A stretch of DNA of 34,514 nt. Source: Planctomycetota bacterium. Its GTDB lineage: Bacteria > Planctomycetota > UBA1135 > UBA2386. The stretch is taken from assembly GCA_020851075.1 (NCBI GenBank), contig JADZDL010000313.1:1-34514 (forward strand), read 5' to 3'. Made by a program: the position numbers and the translations under genes. Below the pieces are notes generated by a model. It worked only from the letters and a program-made list of their open reading frames with translations. It made no database searches and was not told where the DNA came from. Positions 22,946 through 31,556 of this stretch are shown here, one piece after another; within the stretch, counting starts at the first letter, position 1; the number at the start of each line of letters is the position of its first letter.

Positions 22946-23902
22946 TCAAGGCAGGCGAACGCGCGGCGGTGGCGGCAGCGGGGGTGGGGCGATCGCAACC
23001 TCGACGAGCAGGCCGTCGTGATCGCTCAAGGCGACCTTGGTCCCTGGCTCGTCACCGATGCGGACTTCACCACGGATCGTCAGTTCTTCGACCGGCGTAA
23101 ACCGGTAGCCGCCACCAGACGAACGCGCGAACACGTGATCGTAGCCCCAGCGCCGCTGCAGCATGGGTTCCCAACGCATCACGTCGTGCAGGTGGTCCGA
23201 ATCGCGGCCGCCGTAGCCGCAGTTGAAGTCGCCGAGCAACAGGGACGGCACGTTGGGCGGGGTGGCGCTGGTCGCAAAGCTCGTGTACTCGCGGACCTGG
23301 ACGAGGCGGTGGGCGCGCAGTTCTGCGCCGCCGAGGTTGCAGATCATGTGCGTGTTGTAGATGTCGAGCAGTTCGCCGGGGGCCACTTCGAGGCGCGCGA
23401 GCCCGACGCCCTTGCCTGCCCACCAGTCGCCGCCGGCGGTGTCGAGCATGGCGCCGTTCTTGGAGTAGCGCCGGAAGAACGCCTCGCGGATCGGGAACCG
23501 GCTCAGGGTCCAAAGGCCACTGCCAACCGTGCCGCTTGGATAGTCGATGGCGTGTTCGATGCCGATCCCGCGCAGGGCGTTGGCGACGATCGCCACGTCA
23601 CCGGCAACGAGTCCCTCTTGCAGGCAGACGACATCGGGGCGCGCGGCGACCAGGGCCGCGGCGATCCCGGCCATGCGTTCGGCCCGGTTGCTGGACAGCC
23701 AATACAGGTCCTTGATGTTCCAGGTGACGACGCGCAGCGTGCGCGCGGTCGACCAGGCGGCGGGTGGCTTCTGAAAGAACTCGCTCGCCGCGTAGTCGCT
23801 GCTGCGGCCAAAGCGCAGCAGGCTGCATGCGGGCAGGATCGCCAGCAGGCCCGTCATGGCCCAGATGGCTAGCCTCCATATCGGGCCATGACCGACGCGC
23901 AT
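22946..23902 (-). CDS. Endonuclease/exonuclease/phosphatase-fold lipoprotein
   Basis: 318 residues. The N-terminus has a hydrophobic stretch and a likely lipobox, LPAC (C26), so the protein is probably membrane-anchored and exported. The EEP (DNase I-like / neutral sphingomyelinase-like) fold is supported by the full motif series: N62 (TWNIKD), E96 (CLQEG), H185 (IYNTHM), D225 and N227 (LLGDFN), D255 (YDHVF), and D294-H295 (LSDHDG, catalytic His). Such enzymes hydrolyse phosphodiesters in nucleic acids or phospholipids. Export suggests an extracytoplasmic substrate, and residues 164-186 (KGVGLARLEV ... IYNTH) recall the sphingomyelinase-type branch. The tail is Pro-rich. Transcribed divergently from the M1 peptidase, 105 bases away. 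Confidence 0.9.
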   Translation of the reverse strand: MRVGHGPIWRLAIWAMTGLLAILPACSLLRFGRSSDYAASEFFQKPPAAWSTARTLRVVTWNIKDLYWLSSNRAERMAGIAAALVAARPDVVCLQEGLVAGDVAIVANALRGIGIEHAIDYPSGTVGSGLWTLSRFPIREAFFRRYSKNGAMLDTAGGDWWAGKGVGLARLEVAPGELLDIYNTHMICNLGGAELRAHRLVQVREYTSFATSATPPNVPSLLLGDFNCGYGGRDSDHLHDVMRWEPMLQRRWGYDHVFARSSGGGYRFTPVEELTIRGEVRIGDEPGTKVALSDHDGLLVEVAIAPPPLPPPPRVRLP

Positions 23903-24007
23903 GCGCGGGAGCTTATCGCCGAGGCAGGGTGAGCCAAGGGGCGCGTCCCACTAGGATGGTGCGCTGCAATGCCCACCGCCAACCGCGGCTCTTACCGACA
24001 AGGCCCC

Positions 24008-25669
24008 ATGCTCAAATCCCGGACGTCGACGTTGTTTGCCCTCGCAGTGCTGTTTGCATTGCTCGGTCCGTGTCGTGCGCAGCAGGACAAGGTTCCCGAA
24101 GGATTCACGCGCCAGGACCAATTGCGTGGATCGATCACCGAGGAACGCGCGTGGTGGGATCTGTTGCACTACGACCTTGCGCTGCAGGTGATGCCCGCGA
24201 CGAAGAGCCTCCAAGGAACCAACCAGATCACCTTCAAGGTGCTGCAGGCCGGCGATCGCATGCAGATTGACCTGCAGCCGCCGTTGAAGATCTCGCGAGT
24301 CACCTATGGCGACAGCGAGTTGCAGTTCGAGAGCGAGGGCAAGGCGCACTGGATCAAGTTCTCGCAGGAGCTCACGGTCGGCGCCGAGCAGAAGATCACC
24401 GTGCACTATGAAGGCCGTCCTCGCGAGAGTACGCGGCCACCGTGGAGCGGTGGGCTGTCCTGGAAGAAGGATGAGCAGGGGCGCGATTTCATCGCCACGA
24501 CGTGCCAGGGCATCGGGGCGAGCATCTGGTGGCCGTGCAAGGATCACGGTTATGACGAACCGGATCGTGGCATGGACATGCGGATCACGGTGCCCGAAGC
24601 GCTGACGGCGGTGTCGAACGGCCGGTTGCTGGCGACCACTCGCGATGAGGCCAACAAGACGCGCACGTTCCACTGGCGCGTCGTGAATCCGATCAACAAC
24701 TACGGCGTCAATGTCAATATCGGCCACTACGTGTCGATGGACGGCGAATATGCGGGCGAAGGTGGCAAGCTGGACTTGCAGTATTGGATGCTCGATTACC
24801 AGCAGGAGAAAGCGAAGAAACAATTTGTCGAGGTGCCGCGCACGCTCGCCGCATTTGAACACTGGTTTGGCAAATACCCGTTCTACGAGGATGGCTACAA
24901 ACTCGTCGTCGTGCCGTATCTCGGCATGGAACACCAGAGTTCGGTGACCTACGGCAACGGCTTCCAGAATGGCTACAGCGGCCGCGATCTGAGCAATACC
25001 GGCGTCGGCATGAAGTTCGACTTCATCATCGTGCATGAGTCAGCGCACGAGTGGTGGGGCAACAACATCTCGATGAAGGATGCGGCCGACATGTGGATCC
25101 ACGAGAGCTTTGCGAACTACGCCGAGAACCTCTTCGTCGAATACCACTTCACCGAGAAGGAGGCGCAGGATTACGTGATCGGCTGTCGCGCGTTGATCCG
25201 CAACGATGAGCCGATCATCGGCACCTACGGTGTGAACAAGTCGGGCTCCGGCGACATGTATTACAAGGGCGGCAACATGCTGCACACGATGCGCCACGTC
25301 TTGCACGATGATCAGAAGTGGCGTACGGTGCTGCGCGGGCTCAATCGCGAGTTCTGGCACAAGACCGTCGGGACCGCGGAATTCGAGGCCTACATGAGCC
25401 GCGAATGTGGCGTCGACTATGGCCCCATCTTCGCGCAATACCTGCGTGCGAAGGACCTCCCGGTCTTGGCCTACGAGGCGAAAGACAAAGTCGTCGCGGT
25501 GTGGTGCGAGAAGGTTGTCCCGGGCTTCCGCATGCCGGTTCTCCTGAAGGTCAACGGCGTGGAGCAGCGGGTGACCGTCAGTGCCGAGCCGCAGGAACTC
25601 GCGATCGAAGGGGCTTTGGCGTCCTTCGAACTGGATCGCAACTTCTACATGAAGTTGCGCGCGAAGTAG
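24008..25669 (+). CDS. Exported M1-family metallopeptidase (aminopeptidase-like)
   Basis: 553 residues. Signal peptide about 1-24 (cleavage near CRAQ). An N-terminal M1 beta domain (about 45-245) is followed by the gluzincin catalytic domain. Zinc site: HESAH at 343-347 with the third ligand E366 in WIHESFANYAE, exactly the HExxH-x18-E spacing. The substrate-binding GMEH (306-309) replaces the classical G-x-M-E-N. YYKGG in the segment SGSGDMYYKGGNMLHTM supplies the transition-state tyrosine. The usual large C-terminal helical domain is mostly missing; the protein ends soon after a small beta segment, as in short bacterial M1 enzymes. ATG 24008 is preferred to 23969 because the signal peptide begins there. 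Probably trims peptides in the periplasm. Its stop lies in a hairpin shared with the next gene. Confidence 0.94.
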   Translation: MLKSRTSTLFALAVLFALLGPCRAQQDKVPEGFTRQDQLRGSITEERAWWDLLHYDLALQVMPATKSLQGTNQITFKVLQAGDRMQIDLQPPLKISRVTYGDSELQFESEGKAHWIKFSQELTVGAEQKITVHYEGRPRESTRPPWSGGLSWKKDEQGRDFIATTCQGIGASIWWPCKDHGYDEPDRGMDMRITVPEALTAVSNGRLLATTRDEANKTRTFHWRVVNPINNYGVNVNIGHYVSMDGEYAGEGGKLDLQYWMLDYQQEKAKKQFVEVPRTLAAFEHWFGKYPFYEDGYKLVVVPYLGMEHQSSVTYGNGFQNGYSGRDLSNTGVGMKFDFIIVHESAHEWWGNNISMKDAADMWIHESFANYAENLFVEYHFTEKEAQDYVIGCRALIRNDEPIIGTYGVNKSGSGDMYYKGGNMLHTMRHVLHDDQKWRTVLRGLNREFWHKTVGTAEFEAYMSRECGVDYGPIFAQYLRAKDLPVLAYEAKDKVVAVWCEKVVPGFRMPVLLKVNGVEQRVTVSAEPQELAIEGALASFELDRNFYMKLRAK

Positions 25670-25687
25670 GCGATTGCGCTACTTCGC
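25661..25687. terminator. Hairpin formed by two convergent stop regions
   Basis: GCGAAGTAG (25661-25669) pairs with CTACTTCGC (25679-25687); CG/CG extends the stem past a one-base bulge, leaving the loop ATTG. The TAG codons of both the M1 peptidase (+) and the esterase (-) are inside the stem, and only 9 bases separate the genes. It could block read-through in both directions. No T tract follows, so intrinsic termination is uncertain. Confidence 0.5.
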
Positions 25688-26542
25688 CGCCGGCTCCGGC
25701 TCGGCGGGTTTCGGCGTGGTCTTCGCCGCGTTCGCCGCGCGCTTCTTGCTGTCGAAGAAGTCAAACACGCTGGCGATCATCTTCGCATTGCGCGCGATCG
25801 ACGTGACATGGTCGCCGCCGGCGATCTCCTCATAGCGGTAGTCCATTTTCAGCTTCTTCATCTCCTCGACCCATTTGCGGACGGTGGCCACCGGGACCAT
25901 GCGGTCCTTGTCGCCCATGACCAACTGCACGGGGAGATGTTTGATCTCCTGCAGGCGCGAGGTCTTGTCATCTAGTGCTGGCGCCAAGGGTGCCAATGCC
26001 GCCCAGAGATCTGGGAACCTGGTCGCGAGATGGATGGTGCCGGCGCCGCCCATCGAGTGCCCCATCAGGTAGATGCGGTTCTCATCGATGGAGAACTCCT
26101 TCTTCACGATCTCGAGCACGTTCATGACGTCCTTCTGGCTCAGTGCCCCGAGGTTGTCAGGATCCTGCTTGGTGCCGAAGAATGGGCCTTCCTTGCCGTC
26201 GCCGCGGCTGCCGTACCAGCCCCGGCTGTTGTAGCCATACGGCGCCACGACGATGTAGCCGCGCTTCTCCGCTTCGTCCGTGATGCCCTCGTAGCCGATC
26301 ACCTGGTGCGGTGTGCTGCCGAGGCCGTGCAGCAGCACGATCAGCGGCGTCGCCTTCTCCTTGTCGTACGACTTCGGCACATAGAGCCGATACTCGATGT
26401 CCTGTTTGGCGTCCTCGAAGAAGTAGGAACGCTTCTCGGCGCGCTCCTTCTGCTGCGGGGCGGCCGTGAGGCTCGCGCTAGCGAGCAGGAGTGCGAGCAG
26501 GCCGAGGGCGAGGGTATGGAGGCGGGTAGCGACGGAGTGCAA
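25679..26542 (-). CDS. Exported alpha/beta-hydrolase (esterase/peptidase type)
   Basis: 287 residues from a TTG start. Signal peptide about 1-28 (LALGLLALLLASASLTAAPQ). Alpha/beta-hydrolase fold of the PHB-depolymerase / prolyl-oligopeptidase-like (dienelactone or feruloyl esterase) type: oxyanion region LIVLLHGLGS (67-76), nucleophile elbow GHSMGG with S163, acid in VMGDKD (D211 or D213), and H245 in GGDHVTS. The C-terminal 25 residues are Lys/Ala/Pro-rich and probably disordered. I chose TTG 26542 because GGAGAG lies 6 bases upstream and the signal peptide follows at once. The only in-frame ATG (26641) would put 33 non-hydrophobic residues in front. Probably hydrolyses esters of carbohydrate or lipid in the periplasm; substrate not inferable. 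Convergent with the M1 peptidase. Confidence 0.9.
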   Translation of the reverse strand: MHSVATRLHTLALGLLALLLASASLTAAPQQKERAEKRSYFFEDAKQDIEYRLYVPKSYDKEKATPLIVLLHGLGSTPHQVIGYEGITDEAEKRGYIVVAPYGYNSRGWYGSRGDGKEGPFFGTKQDPDNLGALSQKDVMNVLEIVKKEFSIDENRIYLMGHSMGGAGTIHLATRFPDLWAALAPLAPALDDKTSRLQEIKHLPVQLVMGDKDRMVPVATVRKWVEEMKKLKMDYRYEEIAGGDHVTSIARNAKMIASVFDFFDSKKRAANAAKTTPKPAEPEPAAK

Positions 26543-26724
26543 TGCGTTCTCTCCAGAATGGGGAACAGGGACGGCGCGCAGGATAGTCGATGTCGGCGGA
26601 AAGTGGGGCACTGGGGCGGTCGCGCATTCACTGCGGCGCACTTGTCGGAGTTGACTAGCCGCTGCGCACCGGGGATCGTCTTTCGGCGCGTTCGGCGGTG
26701 CCCGAACCGCGCCAGGTGACCACT

Positions 26725-27186
26725 ATGCAACTGCGCTTCCTCGTCGACGATCTTTCCGGCAGTGCAATCGCTGCCCTATTGCGCCTTCATTTGGACGAGA
26801 TGCACCAGTGGTCGCCGCCCGGGAGTGTGCATGCGATGCCGATCGAACGGCTGCGCGCCCCCGATGTGACCTTCTGGTCTGCGTGGGATGGCGCCGAGTT
26901 GGCGGGGTGCGGGGCGCTGAAGCGACTCGATGCCGGGCACGGCGAGATCAAGTCCATGCGCGCCGCGCCGGCATATCGCGGGCGCGGTGTGGGCAAGGCC
27001 ATCCTGCTGCACCTGATGGCGGAAGCGCGGGCGCGTGGTTACACGAGGCTCAGCCTTGAGACCGGACGGCCCGCTGCGTTCCTGCCGGCGCGGCAACTCT
27101 ATGAAGCGCACGGTTTCGTCGAGTGCGCGCCCTTTGCCAACTATGTGCTCGATGACTTCAGCATCTGCATGACGCGGCAACTCTGA
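26725..27186 (+). CDS. GNAT-family N-acetyltransferase (YsnE-like)
   Basis: 153 residues, cytoplasmic. Acetyl-CoA-binding motif A is YRGRGVGKA (84-92), preceded by the strand EIKSMRAAPA and followed by helix ILLHLMAEARARGY and LSLETG. Later AFLPARQLYEAHGFVEC is the usual motif B region. The FWSAWDGAELAGCGALKRLDAGHGEIKSMR stretch closely follows the pattern I know from the YsnE-type subgroup, but the acceptor is unknown. ATG 26725 is chosen over 26698 because the family begins with a short strand (MQLRFLVDD) and an AGGTGA lies about 7 bases upstream. Transcribed divergently from the esterase; a TTGACT at 26651-26656 is a possible -35. Confidence 0.92.
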   Translation: MQLRFLVDDLSGSAIAALLRLHLDEMHQWSPPGSVHAMPIERLRAPDVTFWSAWDGAELAGCGALKRLDAGHGEIKSMRAAPAYRGRGVGKAILLHLMAEARARGYTRLSLETGRPAAFLPARQLYEAHGFVECAPFANYVLDDFSICMTRQL

Positions 27187-27262
27187 CGGCAACCGATGGG
27201 ATTGCTAGGAGAACGTCTTGGCCACGTCGGGGTCGGAGGGCCTTCTTGTGGCGTCTGGGGGC

Positions 27263-27967
27263 TCAGAATGTGAGGGGTACGCGATTGCGAATTCGAGCCC
27301 ACAAGGCGGTGCCAAACCCGGTCATATAGACGGCGGCAAAGGCGGGACCGTGGGTCGCCAGCAGGGCGTCGGGAAGGCCGGTCGCGAAGTAGATGGCCCC
27401 GGCAAGGCAGCCCAGTCGCAACACGATTGCTACACTCTGCGCCCAGGTCGCGAGCCCCATGACGAACGCCATGTATGGCCAGAGACCAAAGCTGGGCCAG
27501 GACTGCTGGAGTGCGGTCACACCTAGGTAGGCTGCCGCGGCCGTCAGTCCGCCAAGGAAGAGCGTTGTGCGTCCGAGGTAGAAGCGGCTCCAGGAGTGCA
27601 GCTTGTAGTGGAGGATTGCGATGACCACCCCGAACAGTCCGAGGGCCAACCAACTGGAGTGGTAGAGCAGGTGTGTCAGCGCGACGTAGCTGCGCTCCCA
27701 CTCCATATCGCGTTGCGTCCATCGCACATGGGAGAGGACCTGAGTCCCTTGGATACGCATGTGTGCAAGGGCCGTAACACTGGCCGCCAAGGCTACCAGG
27801 GTGATGGGGAGCACAAACCGGGCAGGCCGGATCCGGTTGGAGCCGGCGTTGCGATGTGCCGGACGCGAGTCGTGCGGCGAGTGCGGTGCAGGTGCGGGGC
27901 GGGGCCTGCGCATCCGGGCGACCGAAGGGCGGTCCACTCGCATATAGTCTCGGTCGTAGAGTCCCAT
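27263..27967 (-). CDS. Multi-pass membrane protein with MGLYDRDY N-terminus, possibly rhomboid-related
   Basis: 234 residues. It starts MGLYDRDYMR, an N-terminal signature I associate with rhomboid-like membrane proteins in planctomycetes and relatives. A Pro/Arg/His-rich cytoplasmic segment (11-45) follows, then five or so hydrophobic helices (about 50-70, 97-118, 130-150, 160-195, 205-225). The segment ALTHLLYHSSWLALGLFGVVIAIL resembles the rhomboid TM2 pattern (F-x-H-x-x-x-x-H-L-x-x-N) but lacks the Asn. No GxSG serine motif or late catalytic His is apparent. So it is either an inactive rhomboid relative or an unrelated membrane protein sharing the N-terminal tag. Role unknown. Start ATG 27967. 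Confidence 0.72.
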   Translation of the reverse strand: MGLYDRDYMRVDRPSVARMRRPRPAPAPHSPHDSRPAHRNAGSNRIRPARFVLPITLVALAASVTALAHMRIQGTQVLSHVRWTQRDMEWERSYVALTHLLYHSSWLALGLFGVVIAILHYKLHSWSRFYLGRTTLFLGGLTAAAAYLGVTALQQSWPSFGLWPYMAFVMGLATWAQSVAIVLRLGCLAGAIYFATGLPDALLATHGPAFAAVYMTGFGTALWARIRNRVPLTF

Positions 27968-28232
27968 GGGGTACCTGTTGGCGATTCGGTTCGTTCGGTC
28001 TGCTTAGTTAACGAGCAGAACGATGCCGGCATGGAGACGTTGCAGGGTCTGTAGACGGCGCAGCAGGTTTCGCGTGGCATTGGGGAACGGCAGTGGTAGG
28101 CTGCCACCGCATTGGCGTAGCGGCCGGGCGAGAACTCAGCAGGACTCCCTTGGGCTGCTTGCATTTCGGGGCGTGGTGCCGGCCGGCGGTAGTTGGCACT
28201 CGTCCGAGGCTTCCCCCCCGTCTTTTCGAGTC

Positions 28233-28817
28233 ATGTACCCAAGCAAGTTGATCGTCTGCGCTTTTCTGGTCGCCCTGCCCGCCTGCAAGGTTGGTGATTC
28301 TCGCACCTTGGACACCAGGCGGGATCTCTCCGGATTGGACGTAGCCTACTTGGAGTCCAAGACGCTTGAGTTTCACGACGAGGACCTGGAGAACGCTGGC
28401 GCCGAGATGATTGGAGCGCCGTTCTGGTTTGCACCGGTGGTTGGCCTGAGCTTTCGGATGGCAAACGCCGAGTATCGCGGCAGCGTCAAGTTGGTTGGTG
28501 GGGGAGAGGGCGAGGAATCGGACGCAGAGACCGTGGGTAGTCGGTCCGGCTATTCGTACGAGGAGTATGGCGTACTGGGGCTAGGTCTAATGGCTTCGGC
28601 CGATGGTGCCACGTGGGATGCAGAAGGATCCCTGCAGAGCCGATGGGAGAGTCGCACCGTGGGATGGGGTCTTCTCTACCAAGGAGAAGTCAAACAGGAC
28701 GGTCAGGGCGTTCGCAGAACCAGCGAGTTCCTTGGCGGACTGTTGGGCTATCTTGAAAGCGAGGACCGCGGCTATCTGGAGATCCTCTGGATCCCCTTGC
28801 CGTTCTTCCGGCTCTAG
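28233..28817 (+). CDS. Putative lipoprotein of unknown function
   Basis: 194 residues, not recognised. The N-terminus MYPSKLIVCAFLVALPACK has a lipobox (LPAC, C18), so it is probably a lipid-anchored envelope protein. The rest is acidic and strand-rich, with Gly-containing stretches (FWFAPVVGLSFRMANAEYRG, SYEEYGVLGLGLMASADG, GWGLLYQGEVKQDGQG) that look like a small beta-barrel or sandwich, ending in aromatic LWIPLPFFRL. The frame is open upstream to 28023, but that part is Arg-rich shadow and the lipoprotein signal starts at ATG 28233. Only GAG five bases upstream serves as a weak ribosome site. Confidence 0.75.
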   Translation: MYPSKLIVCAFLVALPACKVGDSRTLDTRRDLSGLDVAYLESKTLEFHDEDLENAGAEMIGAPFWFAPVVGLSFRMANAEYRGSVKLVGGGEGEESDAETVGSRSGYSYEEYGVLGLGLMASADGATWDAEGSLQSRWESRTVGWGLLYQGEVKQDGQGVRRTSEFLGGLLGYLESEDRGYLEILWIPLPFFRL

Positions 28818-28850
28818 TCCGGTGTGCCAGGAGGGTGACGGCCTGTTGCG

Positions 28851-28870
28851 GGCCTCTTACACCCGAGGCC
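28851..28870 (+). terminator. Possible terminator hairpin after the lipoprotein gene
   Basis: GGCCTC and GAGGCC form a 6-bp stem with an 8-base loop, followed on the plus strand by TTAT. It lies in the 74-base space between the convergent lipoprotein and protease genes. Short stem and weak T run, so tentative. Confidence 0.35.
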
Positions 28871-28891
28871 TTATGAGCGGGGTTTGCACCT

Positions 28892-30298
28892 CTATTGGCG
28901 CAGCACCAGATCCTGCGCACCTTCCAACTTCGGCGCCAACGACGCAGTTTCGAGTCTGCGCAGCCATTCGATGGCCATCGTGCCGTCGGCGTTCTTCATG
29001 TCATTGGCGCCGATGCGAACGCGGGCGCGCACTTCGCTGCACGCCGCCACGGCCTGCATTGTACGTTCGTCGAGCAGCCATGGTGCGCCGGTGCGTGCGG
29101 TTGGATCGCCGGCCGGGATCTGCTTCATTGCGAGTTGCTGCCATTCTCCCTGGCCCTTGCCCTCGATCGTGTATTCAACCCAGGTGAACGCAGCGTCGCG
29201 CGGTTCGGCCATCCACGTGGAGAGTTGCCAGGTGTCGCGGGCGCCATCCGGGCGTGGTTGCAGCTTGATGCGGAAGTTCCCTTCGCGAATGCGCCGCGAG
29301 AGCTCGAAGGGGCTCAAAGCAGGGTTGCGGATCTGCGCTTTGGTAAACACCACTGCCTGGCCTGCATAGAGGCGGTGGTAGTCGTAGGTGATCCGGAAGT
29401 AGCCGCCGTCGCCCCAACTCGTTCCCCAGGAGTTCTTGGCCAGAAAGCCGCGGTCGTCATAGCCGACGAGCAGCACCGCGTGGCCGCCATAGTCGCTGTC
29501 CTGCCCGAGGCGCTGCGTCTTCAGCGCGCCGGTCTGCACGGCGGTGGTGAACGCTTCGCCGCGCTGCATACACTCGATCATGGCCGTGTTGTAGTCCTGC
29601 CACGTGGCTCCATCGCGCGAGAAGCGGGCCATCATGCCAGGGTGCACGAACACACGTTTGCCATCCGGGCCGGCGTTGCCGACCGTGCTGAGCTTGCTCC
29701 AGCTCGGGCCGTGTACGGCGTAGCCGACGGGGATCGCGAGAGTGCCGGCCGCCAGCAACTGTTGCAGCCTCTTTTCGTCGCGCGTGGCGGTGGCATCCAA
29801 CACGGTGCAGTCGGCGGCGGCAAAACCGTACTTGCCATAACCGTCGCGGATGCTCTCGAGAGCGGCGGGTGGCACGTGTGCGAGTTCGAGGTACCGCTTC
29901 AGGTCATCGGGCACGCTCGCCGCAGCGCGCTTGGGGTCCGGGTCATAGGGCAGGAAACTCTCGGCGCAGGTGCCAAGGACCTCGAACAGCGCCAGGTACT
30001 TGTCAAACAGGTCACCTTCGCCGAGTTCGGCTCGCTGGCCATACTTCTGCAACCACTGCACGCAGTCGTTCTGGTGGAGCTTGAGGGTTGCGTAGAGCAG
30101 CTGTTCGCTGAGGTCGCCGGGAAGGCCCGGGAAGGTCTCCAGCGCCCCGCAGATGGCAAAAGCCGCACAGGTGCCACGATTGCCCTGGTCCTTCACGGGC
30201 GACTGCGACTTGCGCCAGTCGACTTGGGCCGTGGCTCCACACGCAAGCGTGGCTCCACAGGTAAGCAGGGACAACACTAGGCGAATGCGCGTGAGCAT
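28892..30298 (-). CDS. Secreted papain-family (C1A) cysteine protease without propeptide
   Basis: 468 residues. Signal peptide about 1-24 (ATLACGATAQ). The mature catalytic domain begins immediately: VDWRKSQSPVKDQGNRGTCAAFA with oxyanion Q38 and nucleophile C44. His273 (GGHAVLLVGY) and Asn289 (AKNSWGTSWGDGGYFRI) complete the papain triad. The domain is longer than papain's about 215 residues because of inserts between about 80 and 260. A C-terminal beta-rich extension (about 335-468, with WVEYTIEGKGQGEWQQL) is not recognised and may bind substrate. Papain-type enzymes usually carry an inhibitory propeptide of 60-100 residues, and none is present. I chose ATG 30298, where the signal peptide starts; in-frame upstream sequence to 30448 is Arg-rich shadow. 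Confidence 0.92.
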   Translation of the reverse strand: MLTRIRLVLSLLTCGATLACGATAQVDWRKSQSPVKDQGNRGTCAAFAICGALETFPGLPGDLSEQLLYATLKLHQNDCVQWLQKYGQRAELGEGDLFDKYLALFEVLGTCAESFLPYDPDPKRAAASVPDDLKRYLELAHVPPAALESIRDGYGKYGFAAADCTVLDATATRDEKRLQQLLAAGTLAIPVGYAVHGPSWSKLSTVGNAGPDGKRVFVHPGMMARFSRDGATWQDYNTAMIECMQRGEAFTTAVQTGALKTQRLGQDSDYGGHAVLLVGYDDRGFLAKNSWGTSWGDGGYFRITYDYHRLYAGQAVVFTKAQIRNPALSPFELSRRIREGNFRIKLQPRPDGARDTWQLSTWMAEPRDAAFTWVEYTIEGKGQGEWQQLAMKQIPAGDPTARTGAPWLLDERTMQAVAACSEVRARVRIGANDMKNADGTMAIEWLRRLETASLAPKLEGAQDLVLRQ

Positions 30299-30360
30299 GC
30301 CGTGATCATGGCGTGCGGAACGCCGTGCGCCAGACCTGCGGGGCCGGCGGTGCTCGCGAC

Positions 30361-30555
30361 TCAATCGCCTCGTATGGCGTCCTTTGGCCCTGGTGGCGCG
30401 GTCGGGTCCTTGCCAAGGCGCCGTACCAACGCTTCGCGCAGCAGCCATTCGATCTGCCCGTTGAGGCTGCGCATGTCGTGTTCGGCCCAGCGCCGCAGCT
30501 CTTCGAGCAGCGGCGCGGGCAGGCGCAGCAGGAACCCTTTCTTGTCTTCGGCCAA
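30361..30555 (-). CDS. Ribbon-helix-helix (Arc-like) DNA-binding protein
   Basis: 64 residues from TTG 30555. Pattern of an Arc/MetJ-type ribbon-helix-helix: strand KGFLLRLP (the DNA-contacting beta ribbon), helix PAPLLEELRRWAEHDM, turn RSLNG, helix QIEWLLREALVRRLG. The SLNGQIEWLLREAL segment is characteristic of Arc-family partners of SPFH genes. It binds DNA as a dimer of a two-stranded ribbon. Starts 5 bases after the SPFH stop (30561-30563), so it is translated from the same message. Upstream in-frame codons to 30615 overlap the SPFH gene and are unlikely. The palindrome at 31471-31498 is the natural candidate for its operator, giving an autoregulated two-gene unit; this is an inference. 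Confidence 0.85.
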   Translation of the reverse strand: MAEDKKGFLLRLPAPLLEELRRWAEHDMRSLNGQIEWLLREALVRRLGKDPTAPPGPKDAIRGD

Positions 30556-30560
30556 GGCGA

Positions 30561-31463
<903 letters not shown>

Positions 31464-31470
31464 GGCTGGT

Positions 31471-31498
31471 GCTATTGGAATGATATCATTCCGATAGC
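31471..31498. promoter_or_regulatory. 28-bp palindrome, candidate operator of the SPFH/RHH unit
   Basis: The inverted repeat ends 7 bases before the SPFH ATG. It is symmetric over 28 bp with one mismatched pair, and the central 16 bp GGAATGATATCATTCC are perfectly palindromic. TGATATCA-type symmetric sites fit ribbon-helix-helix dimers, and such a protein is encoded just downstream. On the minus strand TTGCCC lies 17 bases before TGATAT, which could be a weak promoter whose -10 is within the palindrome, so binding would repress it. Confidence 0.7.
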
Positions 31499-31556
31499 GC
31501 CAAGTGGGCAAAGTCCTGCAACGGCCTGTCGCGGGGTTTCTACATTTCCTCTGGTG

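Noticed and set aside
27999..28019. TCTGCT/AGCAGA inverted repeat before the MGLYDRDY gene
   Set aside because: Six base pairs around a nine-base spacer; easily expected by chance and without other support.
28023..28232. In-frame N-terminal extension of the lipoprotein gene
   Set aside because: Arg-rich with no homology-like features; the lipoprotein signal with LPAC starts at 28233.
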